This document shows, one piece after another, positions 25,938 to 39,186 of a stretch of DNA of 64,000 nucleotides. Numbering within the stretch: position 1 is the stretch's first letter; each line of letters opens with the position of its first letter. The notes beneath the pieces are model-generated. The model had not been told where the DNA came from. It did no database searches and saw only the letters and a list, made by a program, of their open reading frames with translations. Origin of the DNA: Empedobacter stercoris (GTDB lineage: Bacteria; Bacteroidota; Bacteroidia; Flavobacteriales; Weeksellaceae); NCBI RefSeq assembly GCF_025244765.1, contig NZ_CP104209.1, positions 2,486,501-2,550,500 on the forward strand, read 5' to 3'. Position numbers and translations under genes: made by a program.

Positions 25938-26384
25938 ATGCAAAATTTACATAAACGCGTAGATGTCATTTTTGATAGCGCAATTTCGACAGAAGATAAG
26001 TTACAAAAGATTTGTCAATTGTTGAGTGATGAAGTAGACTATTACAATTGGGTTGGGTTTTACTTCAAAAATGGAGATAAGAACGAGTTGAAACTTGGGC
26101 CTTATGTTGGTGCAGCAACGGATCATACAATTATACCTTACGGAAAAGGAATTTGTGGTCAAGTAGCTGAATCGAATCAAACATTTGTTGTTCCAGATGT
26201 GTATGCACAAGATAATTATTTGGCATGTTCTATCGAAACAAAAGCCGAAATAGTAATCCCAATCTTCAAAAATGGTGTAAATATTGGGCAAATTGATATC
26301 GATTCGCATACAATAGATCCTTTTACGGAAGAAGATATCAAGTTGTTAGATTATGTTTGTAATCGTGTTTCAGAAATTATTTAA
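25938..26384 (+). CDS. GAF-domain protein, free methionine-(R)-sulfoxide reductase type
   Basis: A 148-residue single GAF domain matching the fRMsr family that reduces free methionine-R-sulfoxide. The cysteines equivalent to E. coli C94 (C73 in GKGICGQV) and the catalytic C118 (C97 in NYLACSIETKAEIVIPI) are present, with the conserved IGQIDIDSHTIDPFTEED. The position of the third cysteine (E. coli C84) is held by histidine in GAATDHTIIPYG, so the usual resolving cysteine is missing. It is therefore either a variant reductase or a non-catalytic GAF sensor. The stop is separated from rsmG by three bases. Confidence 0.85.
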   Translation: MQNLHKRVDVIFDSAISTEDKLQKICQLLSDEVDYYNWVGFYFKNGDKNELKLGPYVGAATDHTIIPYGKGICGQVAESNQTFVVPDVYAQDNYLACSIETKAEIVIPIFKNGVNIGQIDIDSHTIDPFTEEDIKLLDYVCNRVSEII

Positions 26385-26387
26385 TCG

Positions 26388-27017
26388 ATGGTAGAACTTA
26401 TTTTAAACTATTTTCCAGATTTGACAGAAAAGCAAATCGAGCAATTTTCAAAAGTGGGAGATTTGTACAAAGAATGGAATGATCAAATAAACGTGGTTTC
26501 TCGCAAGGATATCGACGAAATTTACACCAATCATATTCTACATTCTTTAGCAATTGCCAAAGTGATGGAATTTGCAGATGGTTCTGATGTGTTGGATGTA
26601 GGAACAGGAGGAGGTTTGCCGGGGATTCCGTTGGCTATTTTATTTCCTAATGTTAATTTTCATTTAGTCGATTCGATTGGTAAAAAAATCAAAGTGGTAC
26701 AAGGAGTAGCAAAGGGTTTAGGATTAACGAATGTAAAAGCAGAACAAAAACGCGCCGAAGAATTAACAGAAAAGTACGATTTCGTAGTTTCACGTGCGGT
26801 TACAGCAATGCCAAGATTTGCAGAATGGATTCGTGGTAAATTCAAGAAAGAAGCGATTAATCCTTTTCCAAATGGCTTGTTATATTTAAAAGGAGGCGAT
26901 TTAACAGAAGAATTAGCAGATTTTCCTAATGCTGTACTGTTTGATATTCAAAACTTTTTTGAAGAAGAGTTTTTCGAAACAAAAAAAGTAGTTTACTTAG
27001 AAAAGAAAGATATTTAA
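26388..27017 (+). CDS. rsmG: 16S rRNA (guanine-527-N7)-methyltransferase RsmG
   Basis: A 209-residue GidB-family enzyme. The SAM-binding motif is VLDVGTGGGLPGIPLAILFP. Further signatures are LVDSIGKKIKVVQGVAKGL and FVVSRAVTAMP. It makes m7G527 in the 530 loop of 16S rRNA, a position relevant to streptomycin response in other bacteria. It begins three bases after the GAF gene, so the two are cotranscribed. A hairpin with a T-run follows. Confidence 0.96.
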   Translation: MVELILNYFPDLTEKQIEQFSKVGDLYKEWNDQINVVSRKDIDEIYTNHILHSLAIAKVMEFADGSDVLDVGTGGGLPGIPLAILFPNVNFHLVDSIGKKIKVVQGVAKGLGLTNVKAEQKRAEELTEKYDFVVSRAVTAMPRFAEWIRGKFKKEAINPFPNGLLYLKGGDLTEELADFPNAVLFDIQNFFEEEFFETKKVVYLEKKDI

Positions 27018-27040
27018 TTTTAAGTATTTAATAAATAATT

Positions 27041-27077
27041 AACCGAAATCAGATTAAAAATGATTTTGGTTTTTTTA
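27041..27077 (+). terminator. Terminator after rsmG
   Basis: Stem AACCGAAATCA (27041-27051) with TGATTTTGGTT (27061-27071, one G-U pair), then seven T. Confidence 0.75.
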
Positions 27078-27175
27078 TGAGTTCAATTATTAGATTTTAA
27101 GAAAAAAGTGCATAAAATCGTTATTTTATCCAATACTTTAAGTTCTTTTTAAGAGGTTTTCTCGTCAAAATTCAC

Positions 27176-27183
27176 TATATTTG
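27176..27183 (+). promoter_or_regulatory. -7 element TATATTTG of gyrB
   Basis: Exact TAnnTTTG match 27 bases before the gyrB ATG. Confidence 0.5.
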
Positions 27184-27201
27184 TTTGTTTTAAAAAGTTA
27201 G

Positions 27202-29154
<1,953 letters not shown>

Positions 29155-29179
29155 TCAGTTTTAAAATAATACAAAAAAT

Positions 29180-29214
29180 AAATCCAGCTTTTTTTAAGGC
29201 TGGATTTTTTTTGT
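29180..29214 (+). terminator. Terminator after gyrB
   Basis: Stem AAATCCAGC (29180-29188) with GCTGGATTT (29199-29207) and a following T-run. The next 130 bases up to 29344 show nothing recognisable. Confidence 0.75.
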
Positions 29215-29348
29215 TAATAATTTATTTAGAAAATTTAATGAATGTATAGCAAGGAATTGTATAGTTCATATTATCTATGAATAAATAATAGGTACTGAAA
29301 AGGTTGTTCTATTGAATTATAAATTGTAAAATCAATTGAATAAGAATA

Positions 29349-29383
29349 AAAAAAATCCAGAAAGTAGAACCTTCTGGATTTGA
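29349..29383 (-). terminator. Terminator after the ABC-F gene
   Basis: Stem AAATCCAGAA (29353-29362) with TTCTGGATTT (29372-29381); on the minus strand it is followed by a long T-run. Confidence 0.7.
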
Positions 29384-29403
29384 GAAATATTGTGTAAGAA
29401 ATC

Positions 29404-31545
<2,142 letters not shown>

Positions 31546-31611
31546 ATTTGTCTTATAATTGTATAAAAATTACATAAAATTTAATATATTTAAAACGCTA
31601 AATATTTGATA

Positions 31612-33114
31612 ATGAAAAAGTTTAATCTATTATTATCTGCAGTAGCATTATTCGTAGCGGGTAATTCTTTTGTAGATGCTCAAAATTCTAAGAATCCTTG
31701 GGCTCTTACAGTTGGTGCTCACGCAGTTGACCACAACTCAATAACTGGACCATTCAACCAGTATTTCAAAACAGATAACTGGGATATCGTTCCTCCTTTA
31801 TCTAAATTGTCTATTATTCGTAACTTAAACAGATCTTTTGACGTTGATTTAACTGCTTCTGTAGGTGAAGTTGACAACAACAGATTACGTGTTAAAGATG
31901 AATTATTCATCAATGCAGGTTTAGGTTTACGTTATAAATTAGCTAATGGCTATATCTTAAAAGAAGATTCTTGGTTTGACCCATATATCCGTGTAGGTGC
32001 TGGTTACCATAGATATGATTACACAGGATTACAATTCCCATTAACTGCTTATTATGGTAATGGAGATGGAAACGAAACATACCAATTAACTGAAGTTGAA
32101 GATTTAGAGAAAAATCATTTTGTAGCATCTTTAGGAGCTGGAATTAACTTTTGGTTTACTAAAAATTTTGGTTTAAATGTTGCTTCTGATTACAACTGGT
32201 TACCAGCTTACGGAGGAAACAATTATTTCGATTTCTTCCAACACACAGTAGGTGTTACTTTCCGTTTCGGAAAACAAGATAGAGATAATGATGGTATTCC
32301 TGATGACGAAGATGCATGTCCAGATACTCCAGGTATCGCTACAGGAGATCCTGCTACAAACGGATGTCCAGATACAGATGGAGACGGAATCTTTGATAAA
32401 GATGATGCTTGTCCAAACGAACCAGGTTTAGCTGAATTCCAAGGTTGTCCAGATACAGATGGTGACGGAGTTCCAGATAAAGATGATGCTTGTCCAGAAG
32501 TTGCTGGTCCAGTAGAAAATAACGGATGTCCTTGGCCAGATACAGATGGTGATGGAATCTTAGATAAAGATGATGCTTGTCCAAACGAACCAGGTTTAGC
32601 TGAATTCCAAGGTTGTCCTGATACAGACGGAGATGGTATTCCTGATAAAGATGATGCTTGTCCAACAGAAAAAGGACCAAAAGAAAATAACGGATGTCCA
32701 TGGACAGAAGTTCACGTAGCAAAACGTTTATCTAACATCTTATTCGAGTACAACTCTGATAAAATTGTTCCTTCTTCTTACGAAGACGTACGTGTAGCAG
32801 CTCAAATTTTAAATTCTGATGATTTAAAAGCTAAAAGCTTCTACTTAGATGGACATGCTGACCAAAGAGGTTCTGCGGCTTACAACAAAACTTTATCTTT
32901 AAAACGTGCTAAAGCATTAGTTAAGATTTTATCTGAAAGAGGTGGAGTTGACGCTAACCGTTTAACTGCTCGTGGATTAGGAGAGTCTCAATTATTATGT
33001 ACTGAGGAAACAGAAGAATGTTACCAAAGAAACAGACGCGTTGAAGTTTTACCTAAAAACGCTACAGTTACTGAAACTAAAGTTGTAAAACCAGCTACAA
33101 AAAAGAAAAAATAA
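31612..33114 (+). CDS. OmpA-family outer-membrane protein with thrombospondin type-3 repeats
   Basis: The ATG at 31612 starts the signal peptide MKKFNLLLSAVALFVAGNSFVDAQ (two codons after a TTG that is also in frame); 500 residues. Residues 25-225 form an eight-strand-type beta barrel. Residues about 226-365 hold calcium-binding TSP3 repeats (DTDGDGIFDKDDACPNEPG, DTDGDGVPDKDDACPEVAG and more). The C-terminus is a peptidoglycan-binding OmpA domain (FEYNSDKIVPSSYEDV, LDGHADQRGSAAYNKTLSLK, RNRRVEVLPK). Such proteins anchor the outer membrane to the wall and are often very abundant. The repeat DNA contains a near-exact internal duplication. Confidence 0.95.
   Translation: MKKFNLLLSAVALFVAGNSFVDAQNSKNPWALTVGAHAVDHNSITGPFNQYFKTDNWDIVPPLSKLSIIRNLNRSFDVDLTASVGEVDNNRLRVKDELFINAGLGLRYKLANGYILKEDSWFDPYIRVGAGYHRYDYTGLQFPLTAYYGNGDGNETYQLTEVEDLEKNHFVASLGAGINFWFTKNFGLNVASDYNWLPAYGGNNYFDFFQHTVGVTFRFGKQDRDNDGIPDDEDACPDTPGIATGDPATNGCPDTDGDGIFDKDDACPNEPGLAEFQGCPDTDGDGVPDKDDACPEVAGPVENNGCPWPDTDGDGILDKDDACPNEPGLAEFQGCPDTDGDGIPDKDDACPTEKGPKENNGCPWTEVHVAKRLSNILFEYNSDKIVPSSYEDVRVAAQILNSDDLKAKSFYLDGHADQRGSAAYNKTLSLKRAKALVKILSERGGVDANRLTARGLGESQLLCTEETEECYQRNRRVEVLPKNATVTETKVVKPATKKKK
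32377..32703 (+). repeat. Tandem duplication in the TSP3-coding segment
   Basis: The stretch coding for DKDDACPNEPGLAEFQGCPD occurs at about 32395-32452 and again at about 32563-32620, nearly identical in DNA and 168 bases apart. Each unit is a pair of TSP3 repeats, so a two-repeat module has duplicated. Confidence 0.75.
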
Positions 33115-33138
33115 TTCTTTAAAAAGCTTACAATAATG

Positions 33139-33168
33139 AAAGCCACCTCATTTGAGGTGGCTTTTTAT
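33139..33168 (+). terminator. Terminator after the OmpA gene
   Basis: Perfect 12-bp stem AAAGCCACCTCA (33139-33150) with TGAGGTGGCTTT (33153-33164), two-base loop, then T-rich sequence. Confidence 0.85.
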
Positions 33169-33290
33169 TTATATTCTATCAGAATTAGTAAATTATTTTA
33201 TATAAAAAATATAAGCTTGATGTTTAAAATTGGCAATGATTTTTAGTAAATTAAAATACTTTTCGTTAGATTAGTCTTTCAAAGATTTAT

Positions 33291-33298
33291 TACTTTTG
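33291..33298 (+). promoter_or_regulatory. -7 element TACTTTTG of the ftsK operon
   Basis: Exact TAnnTTTG match 23 bases before the ftsK ATG. Confidence 0.45.
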
Positions 33299-33321
33299 CT
33301 TCAATTATACTCAACCTTAAA

Positions 33322-35859
33322 ATGGCTATAAAAAATACTCAAGAAACACCTAAAACTTCTAAGAAACAAATTATTAAAACAATTGTAGGTATTATATTTT
33401 TAGTACTTGGATTATTGTTGTTTGTTTCGTTTTTATCTTATTTTTTTAATGGTTTAATCGATCAGAGTCAAATCTCCGATTTATTGGATAAAAGTGAAAC
33501 TGCTGAAAATATTTTTGGTAAGTTCGGCGCTTTATTGGGAGAAACTTTCATCTTACAAGGCATTGGTATTGTGTCTTTTTTTATCCCAATTTTCTTTATG
33601 TTGTTAGGAATAAAAGTGGCTACGAACTGGAAAAAAATTAAACCATTTAAAACACTTTATCAAAGTATATTTTTTATGATTTGGCTACCGATCTTCTTCG
33701 GATGTATTCTTCCACAACAACATATGCTTTCAGGTGTAATGGGGTTTGAAGTCAATGATTTTTTAAATAGTTTCATCGGTAAGTTGGGTGTTGTTTTATT
33801 GTTATTTGTTAGTTTATTGATTTATTGTGTGATTCATTTTAGAATGACATATCAATCTATCCAACAAAAAATGGAGGAACGCGCGAAACAAAAAGAACTT
33901 GATCGCATTGAAAAAGAACAAGAAAAAATTAAAAAGGAGCAACTCGAATTAAGAAAACGTAAAGAAGAAGAAGAGCAGGAAAAAATTAATAAATTCAATC
34001 AAGAAGTTGAAAAACAACAAGAAAATGAATCGATTGAAGAGTTGAAATTGGTCGAGAATTTTGAAAAAGAAGCAATCAAATCACATACAGTTAGTCCAAA
34101 TGAATCTTTTTCGCAAGAGTTTACTATAAATCAACCACAGGAGGAAGAGCAAATTGAAGAAAGTCCTGTTAATATAACCGAATTGGTGGTTGATGAGATA
34201 GAAGAAAATAGTGAAATTGAAGTTGAACCAATAACAGAAAATTCAGTTACAAGTTCTAAACAAGAAGGTTCTAATGATTTAGAATTGAAAGTTCAAAAAA
34301 TTGACGAAGAAGAAGAATTTGAAGCTACTTCTGCACGATTGGTTCAAGAACAAGGCGAATATAACCAACGTTTAGATTTACCAAATTTTCAATTTCCACC
34401 GATTTCATTATTGAAAAAATATGATTCAGGAAATACATTAATCGATCAAAAAGAATTAGAATCCAATAAAAATAAAATTATCGAAACTTTAGGTAACTAC
34501 GGAATCGGTATTTCACAAATTACGGCAACGATAGGTCCAACTGTAACACTTTACGAGATTGTGCCGCAAGCAGGAGTTCGTATTTCTAAAATTAAGAATC
34601 TTGAAGATGATATAGCATTAAGTTTAGCTGCACTTGGTATTCGTATTATTGCACCAATTCCAGGAAAAGGAACCATTGGTATCGAAGTTCCGAACTCTAA
34701 TCCATCTATGGTTTCGATGCATTCTGTAATAGCTTCTCAAAAATTTCAGAATTCTGATATGGAATTACCTATTGCTTTTGGTAAAACAATTACGAATGAA
34801 ACGTTTGTTGCTGATTTAGCTAAAATGCCTCACTTGTTAATGGCGGGAGCAACTGGACAAGGAAAATCGGTAGGACTGAATGCAATTATTGCATCGTTGT
34901 TGTACAAAAAACATCCATCAGAATTGAAATTTGTAATGGTCGATCCAAAGAAAGTAGAGTTGACACTTTACTCGAAAATAGAACGTCATTACTTAGCTAA
35001 ATTACCTGATGCAGAAGAAGCAATTATCACAGATAATACGAAAGTAATCAATACACTGAATTCGCTTTGTATAGAAATGGATGATCGCTACGAATTACTT
35101 AAGAATGCTTTCGTTCGTAATTTGAAAGAATACAATGCGAAGTTTAAAGAACGTAAATTAAACCCAGAAGCTGGACATCGATTTTTACCATATATCGTTT
35201 TAATCGTAGATGAGTTTGCAGATTTGATTATGACAGCTGGTAAAGAAGTAGAACTACCTATTGCTCGTTTAGCTCAGCTGGCTCGTGCTGTTGGAATTCA
35301 CTTGATTGTTGCTACACAACGACCTTCAGTAAATGTTATTACAGGTACAATTAAAGCTAACTTTCCAGCTCGTGTAGCGTTTCGTGTAACATCTAAAATA
35401 GATTCGAGAACAATTTTAGATTCACCTGGAGCTGATCAATTAATTGGAAAAGGAGATATGCTATTTACGACTGGAAATGATTTAGTGCGACTACAATGTG
35501 CTTTTGTGGATACACCAGAAGTTGATAAAATCACCGAGTTTATTGGAGAACAACGAGGCTATCCAGATGCTTTACATTTACCAGAATATGTTGGCGAAGA
35601 TGGAGGTTCTAATTTAGATATTGATTTATCTGATCGTGATGTGTTATTTGAAGATGCTGCACGATTGATTGTAATGAATCAACAAGGTTCTGCATCTTTA
35701 TTACAACGAAAATTAAAATTAGGATATAACCGAGCAGGACGATTAATTGATCAATTAGAAGCCGCTGGAATTGTTGGACCTTTTGAAGGAAGCAAAGCAC
35801 GTCAAGTATTGATACAAGATGACATGAGTTTGGAACAGTTGTTGAATAATTTGAACTAA
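33322..35859 (+). CDS. ftsK: DNA translocase FtsK
   Basis: An 845-residue septal DNA pump. Four membrane segments lie in residues 15-180. A long charged, glutamate- and lysine-rich linker (about 190-350) leads to the motor. The motor has Walker A AGATGQGKSVGLNAIIASL and Walker B YIVLIVDEFADLIMTAGKE. The C-terminal winged-helix gamma domain (ASLLQRKLKLGYNRAGRLID) recognises polarity sequences on the chromosome. FtsK clears DNA from the division site and activates XerCD; xerD is at 58223. It leads the operon ftsK-lolA-lptF/G-ribBA. Confidence 0.97.
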   Translation: MAIKNTQETPKTSKKQIIKTIVGIIFLVLGLLLFVSFLSYFFNGLIDQSQISDLLDKSETAENIFGKFGALLGETFILQGIGIVSFFIPIFFMLLGIKVATNWKKIKPFKTLYQSIFFMIWLPIFFGCILPQQHMLSGVMGFEVNDFLNSFIGKLGVVLLLFVSLLIYCVIHFRMTYQSIQQKMEERAKQKELDRIEKEQEKIKKEQLELRKRKEEEEQEKINKFNQEVEKQQENESIEELKLVENFEKEAIKSHTVSPNESFSQEFTINQPQEEEQIEESPVNITELVVDEIEENSEIEVEPITENSVTSSKQEGSNDLELKVQKIDEEEEFEATSARLVQEQGEYNQRLDLPNFQFPPISLLKKYDSGNTLIDQKELESNKNKIIETLGNYGIGISQITATIGPTVTLYEIVPQAGVRISKIKNLEDDIALSLAALGIRIIAPIPGKGTIGIEVPNSNPSMVSMHSVIASQKFQNSDMELPIAFGKTITNETFVADLAKMPHLLMAGATGQGKSVGLNAIIASLLYKKHPSELKFVMVDPKKVELTLYSKIERHYLAKLPDAEEAIITDNTKVINTLNSLCIEMDDRYELLKNAFVRNLKEYNAKFKERKLNPEAGHRFLPYIVLIVDEFADLIMTAGKEVELPIARLAQLARAVGIHLIVATQRPSVNVITGTIKANFPARVAFRVTSKIDSRTILDSPGADQLIGKGDMLFTTGNDLVRLQCAFVDTPEVDKITEFIGEQRGYPDALHLPEYVGEDGGSNLDIDLSDRDVLFEDAARLIVMNQQGSASLLQRKLKLGYNRAGRLIDQLEAAGIVGPFEGSKARQVLIQDDMSLEQLLNNLN

Positions 35860-35892
35860 AATTTATTAAAAACAGATAGAAATTTAAATTGT

Positions 35893-36522
35893 ATGAAAAA
35901 GATAATTTATTCTTTCATACTCTTATTAGTAGGGGTTGGAACATTAAACGCTCAATCAGCAAAACAAATCTTAGACAAAGTTTACGCAAAATATACCAAC
36001 GCAAGCTCGTATTATATTAAGTTTGATTTTAGTCATTCGAATAATGGAAAATCGATGAATCAAACAGGAGAAGTTTTCTCGATGAAACAAAAATTTAATT
36101 TGAATGTAGGAGACATCAATCAAATATACACAGGAACAAAGTTATATACGATAGCAAAAGATGACAAAGAAGTAACAGTTTCTGATGCGTCAAATACAGA
36201 TGATTTTTTAAATCCAACTAAAGTTTTGAATACCTATCGCACAGATTTTAGTTATGCGTTAACAGATAAAAAAACAGTAGGAGGTAAGTCGATTCAGTAT
36301 ATAAAATTAACGCCAACTAAAACATCTTCAATTAAATATTCGATTTTAGGAGTTAATACAGCAAATAATCAAATCCATGATTATAAAGAATATGGTAAAA
36401 ATGGAGATACAATGTCTATCGTTGTAAAAGATTACGTTCAAAATTTACTTATTCACAAAAGTTACTTTAACTTTGACCAAAAGAAATATAAGTCGCAAGG
36501 CTATATTATTACACAATTATAA
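35893..36522 (+). CDS. lolA: LolA-like outer-membrane lipoprotein carrier
   Basis: A 209-residue periplasmic protein with signal peptide MKKIIYSFILLLVGVGTLNAQ. The LolA fold is recognised from AKQILDKVYAKYTNASSYYIKF, MKQKFNLNVGDINQIYTGTKL and the C-terminal region. LolA shuttles lipoproteins from the inner membrane to the outer membrane. It lies three bases before the LptF/G gene and 33 after ftsK, a context seen in other flavobacteria. Sequence identity to E. coli LolA is expected to be low, so the symbol is by family. Confidence 0.87.
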   Translation: MKKIIYSFILLLVGVGTLNAQSAKQILDKVYAKYTNASSYYIKFDFSHSNNGKSMNQTGEVFSMKQKFNLNVGDINQIYTGTKLYTIAKDDKEVTVSDASNTDDFLNPTKVLNTYRTDFSYALTDKKTVGGKSIQYIKLTPTKTSSIKYSILGVNTANNQIHDYKEYGKNGDTMSIVVKDYVQNLLIHKSYFNFDQKKYKSQGYIITQL

Positions 36523-36525
36523 TCA

Positions 36526-37986
36526 ATGTTAAAAAAGCTTGACTGGTATTTAATTAAGACCTTTTTAGGTCCATTTTTTTTCATTTTTAGTGTTCTATTT
36601 TTCATCTTTATTGTGCAGTTTGCATGGCAAGAAATGGAAAAATTTATTGGAAAAGGTTTAGAATGGTACACTATAGCGGAATTACTTTTTTATTTTGGTA
36701 TTAACGTGGTGCAACTTGTACTGCCACTTACCATTCTTTTGGGGTCGATTATGACAATGGGAGGATTTGGTGAGCGTTACGAGTTGGCAGCAATGAAAGC
36801 GTCTGGAATCTCTTTAACAAGAATTCTTGCCCCACTTTTTGGATTAATTATGTTAATGTCAATAGGGTTGTATTATTTTGGAGACAAAGTAATGCCTTAT
36901 TCTCAACGAAAAGCAAGAACAATGCTCTATAGTATTTTACAGACAAAACCTACTGTAAATATGAAAGAAGGTGTTTTTATTGAAACGGTTCCTGGTTTTC
37001 AGATGAAAATTAATAAAGTTTCTGGTGAAAATTCTGAAAAGTTAGAAGATGTTTTTGTTCATCAAAATGCAGCTTTTGGAGAAGATGGAATGACAATAAT
37101 TGCCAAAAGAGGAAATCTTGCTCCTGATAAAAACGATAACCATTACATGAAAATGGAGCTTTTTGATGGAATTGCTTATACAGATAATATTAAGAATAAA
37201 AATTTAGATCAACGATTACGTCAAGAAAATCAATATACAAAGTTTGATACGCTTAATTATTACATTGATATTTCGGATATTTTAAATTCAGGGAAAGACG
37301 AAGATCCAGGAAACTCATATAAATATTTGGATGGAAAAGGTCTGAGACATTTGATAGATTCGTTAAATGTAGACTATAAAAAGTATTATTCAGATTTAAA
37401 AACAAATATGTTCAATCAGAATTATTATTACTTTCATAAAATGAAAGAGATTGATTCTGTAAATACCAAAATGATTTTCGATATAAAAGAACATTCTGCT
37501 CAAGATCAAGACAGAATTATCAATCAATCGATACAAATGGTAAATCGAGATCAAGAAAATATGTTATTTTCTGAACAAGAAATTATAGGTCGAGAAAAAC
37601 TATATGCAAAAGTAAACATTCATTACAACCGAAACTTTTCGTACGCAGTAACGTGTATTATTTTCTTTTTGATAGGATCTTCGTTAGGAGCAATTGTTAA
37701 AAAAGGAGGAATTGGAATGCCGGTTGTTATTTCTATTGTCATATTCGTTATCTATTTTATTCTAAATTTCTCCGCAGAAAACATGGCGAAAAATGGTAAA
37801 TTAGACTCAACTTTTGCTGCTTGGGCAGCGAATATTATAGCACTTCCATTCTCTATTTTATTTAGTTATAAAGCCAACCAAGACTCAGGATTATTTGACA
37901 TAAGTATTTACATCGATCCGATTATAAAATACTTTAATAAGTTTAAGAAAACAAACAAAAACGAGGAGCATTCTCGTTATCAATAA
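36526..37986 (+). CDS. LptF/LptG-family lipopolysaccharide export permease
   Basis: The 486-residue protein has the YjgP/YjgQ layout. Three membrane helices lie near the N-terminus (FFFIFSVLFFIFIVQFAW, VVQLVLPLTILLGSIMTM, APLFGLIMLMSIGLYYF). A large periplasmic beta-jellyroll domain follows, and three more helices lie near the C-terminus. The coupling motif ERYELAAMKASGISLTRIL is clear. Such proteins form the LptB2FG transporter that extracts LPS from the inner membrane. The periplasmic domain is longer than in E. coli, with a helical insert around 270-350. I cannot decide between F and G. Confidence 0.93.
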   Translation: MLKKLDWYLIKTFLGPFFFIFSVLFFIFIVQFAWQEMEKFIGKGLEWYTIAELLFYFGINVVQLVLPLTILLGSIMTMGGFGERYELAAMKASGISLTRILAPLFGLIMLMSIGLYYFGDKVMPYSQRKARTMLYSILQTKPTVNMKEGVFIETVPGFQMKINKVSGENSEKLEDVFVHQNAAFGEDGMTIIAKRGNLAPDKNDNHYMKMELFDGIAYTDNIKNKNLDQRLRQENQYTKFDTLNYYIDISDILNSGKDEDPGNSYKYLDGKGLRHLIDSLNVDYKKYYSDLKTNMFNQNYYYFHKMKEIDSVNTKMIFDIKEHSAQDQDRIINQSIQMVNRDQENMLFSEQEIIGREKLYAKVNIHYNRNFSYAVTCIIFFLIGSSLGAIVKKGGIGMPVVISIVIFVIYFILNFSAENMAKNGKLDSTFAAWAANIIALPFSILFSYKANQDSGLFDISIYIDPIIKYFNKFKKTNKNEEHSRYQ

Positions 37987-37995
37987 TATAAAACA

Positions 37996-39120
37996 ATGGA
38001 AAATAGATCATCTCAATTAAACACAATTGAAGAAGCTTTAGAAGATTTAAAACAAGGAAAAGTTATCATTGTAGTTGACGATGAAGATCGTGAAAATGAA
38101 GGAGATTTCCTATGTATAGCCGAGTTTGCTACGCCAGAAGTCATTAACTTTATGGTAACGCATGGACGCGGATTGGTTTGTACACCACTTACACAACAAA
38201 GATGTAAAGCTTTAGGCTTAGATCTTATGGTTGGTCACAATACAGCGATTTATGAAACGAATTTTACCGTTTCTGTCGATTTACAAGGACATGGTTGTAC
38301 AACAGGAATTTCGGCTTCGGATCGTTCAAAAACTATTCAAGCCTTAATTGATGAAAATACAAATCCTGATGATTTAGGTAAACCAGGACATATTTTTCCT
38401 TTAATAGCGAAAGATGGAGGGGTTTTAGTTCGCATGGGACATACAGAAGCAGCTGTTGATTTGGCGCGTATGGCAGGACATTATCCTGCTGGATGTATTG
38501 TTGAAATATTGAAAGAAGATGGAGAGATGGCTCGTCTTCCTGAATTATTGGAGATTGCGAAAAATTTTGATCTTAAAATCGTTTCGATTGAAGATTTAAT
38601 TGCATATAGATTAGAAAACGAATCGTTGGTAAAACGTATTGAAGAATTTCCTGCAAAAACGAAATTCGGAGATTATGATTTAGTTGCTTATCAACAAACA
38701 ACAAACAACCAAATTCATTTTGCACTAAAAAAAGGTAAATGGTCAAAAGATGATGTTGTTCCTGTACGTGTAAAATCGACAAACAGTTATTATGACTTAT
38801 TTAGCGCTTTACAAAATGGAGAAACGCCATTGTTAGAAAAAACAATGAACATTATCAACGAAGAAGAAAAAGGAGTTATTATTTTTATCAATAATATTCA
38901 GAATTCTGAATTAGTTGAACAGAAATTAGAAATTTTCAAAAGCTATTCTGAAGGAAAATCTAAATCGGGGATTTTACCAGCAGACGAAAAAGATCATGGA
39001 ATTGGATCGCAAATTATCAAAGATTTAGGTATCCAAAAAATGAATTTAATTACACGAACAGTCGAAGAGCCTCATACTACACAATATGGTTTAGAGATTG
39101 TAAAATGTACAAAATTGTAA
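37996..39120 (+). CDS. ribB: Dihydroxybutanone-phosphate synthase fused to a degenerate GTP cyclohydrolase II domain
   Basis: A 374-residue RibBA-type fusion. The N-terminal half (1-210) is an intact DHBP synthase: VVDDEDRENEGDFLC, THGRGLVCTPL, GISASDRSKTI, GHIFPLIAKDGGVLVRMGHTEA and GCIVEIL. It makes the four-carbon unit of riboflavin from ribulose 5-phosphate. The C-terminal half (about 215-374) has the GTP cyclohydrolase II fold pattern near its end (DHGIGSQIIKDLGIQKMNLITR), but the three zinc-binding cysteines and the GxLRCDCG-type motif are absent; its only cysteine is C371. It is therefore unlikely to hydrolyse GTP, and a separate RibA is expected elsewhere. Last gene of the ftsK operon, nine bases after the permease gene. 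Confidence 0.93.
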   Translation: MENRSSQLNTIEEALEDLKQGKVIIVVDDEDRENEGDFLCIAEFATPEVINFMVTHGRGLVCTPLTQQRCKALGLDLMVGHNTAIYETNFTVSVDLQGHGCTTGISASDRSKTIQALIDENTNPDDLGKPGHIFPLIAKDGGVLVRMGHTEAAVDLARMAGHYPAGCIVEILKEDGEMARLPELLEIAKNFDLKIVSIEDLIAYRLENESLVKRIEEFPAKTKFGDYDLVAYQQTTNNQIHFALKKGKWSKDDVVPVRVKSTNSYYDLFSALQNGETPLLEKTMNIINEEEKGVIIFINNIQNSELVEQKLEIFKSYSEGKSKSGILPADEKDHGIGSQIIKDLGIQKMNLITRTVEEPHTTQYGLEIVKCTKL

Positions 39121-39139
39121 GAAAATAATATAGAACTAA

Positions 39140-39170
39140 AAAAAGCTTCTCACAAGAGAAGCTTTTTTTA
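39140..39170. terminator. Bidirectional terminator between ribBA and the DMT exporter
   Basis: Perfect 12-bp stem AAAAAGCTTCTC (39140-39151) with GAGAAGCTTTTT (39156-39167), four-base loop, T-run. Confidence 0.85.
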
Positions 39171-39186
39171 TTAATCATCATAATAT

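Noticed and set aside
32354-32722. 122-codon open frame opposite the OmpA repeats, rich in His and Leu
   Set aside because: The repeated pattern is the mirror of the TSP3 DNA repeats, not an independent gene.
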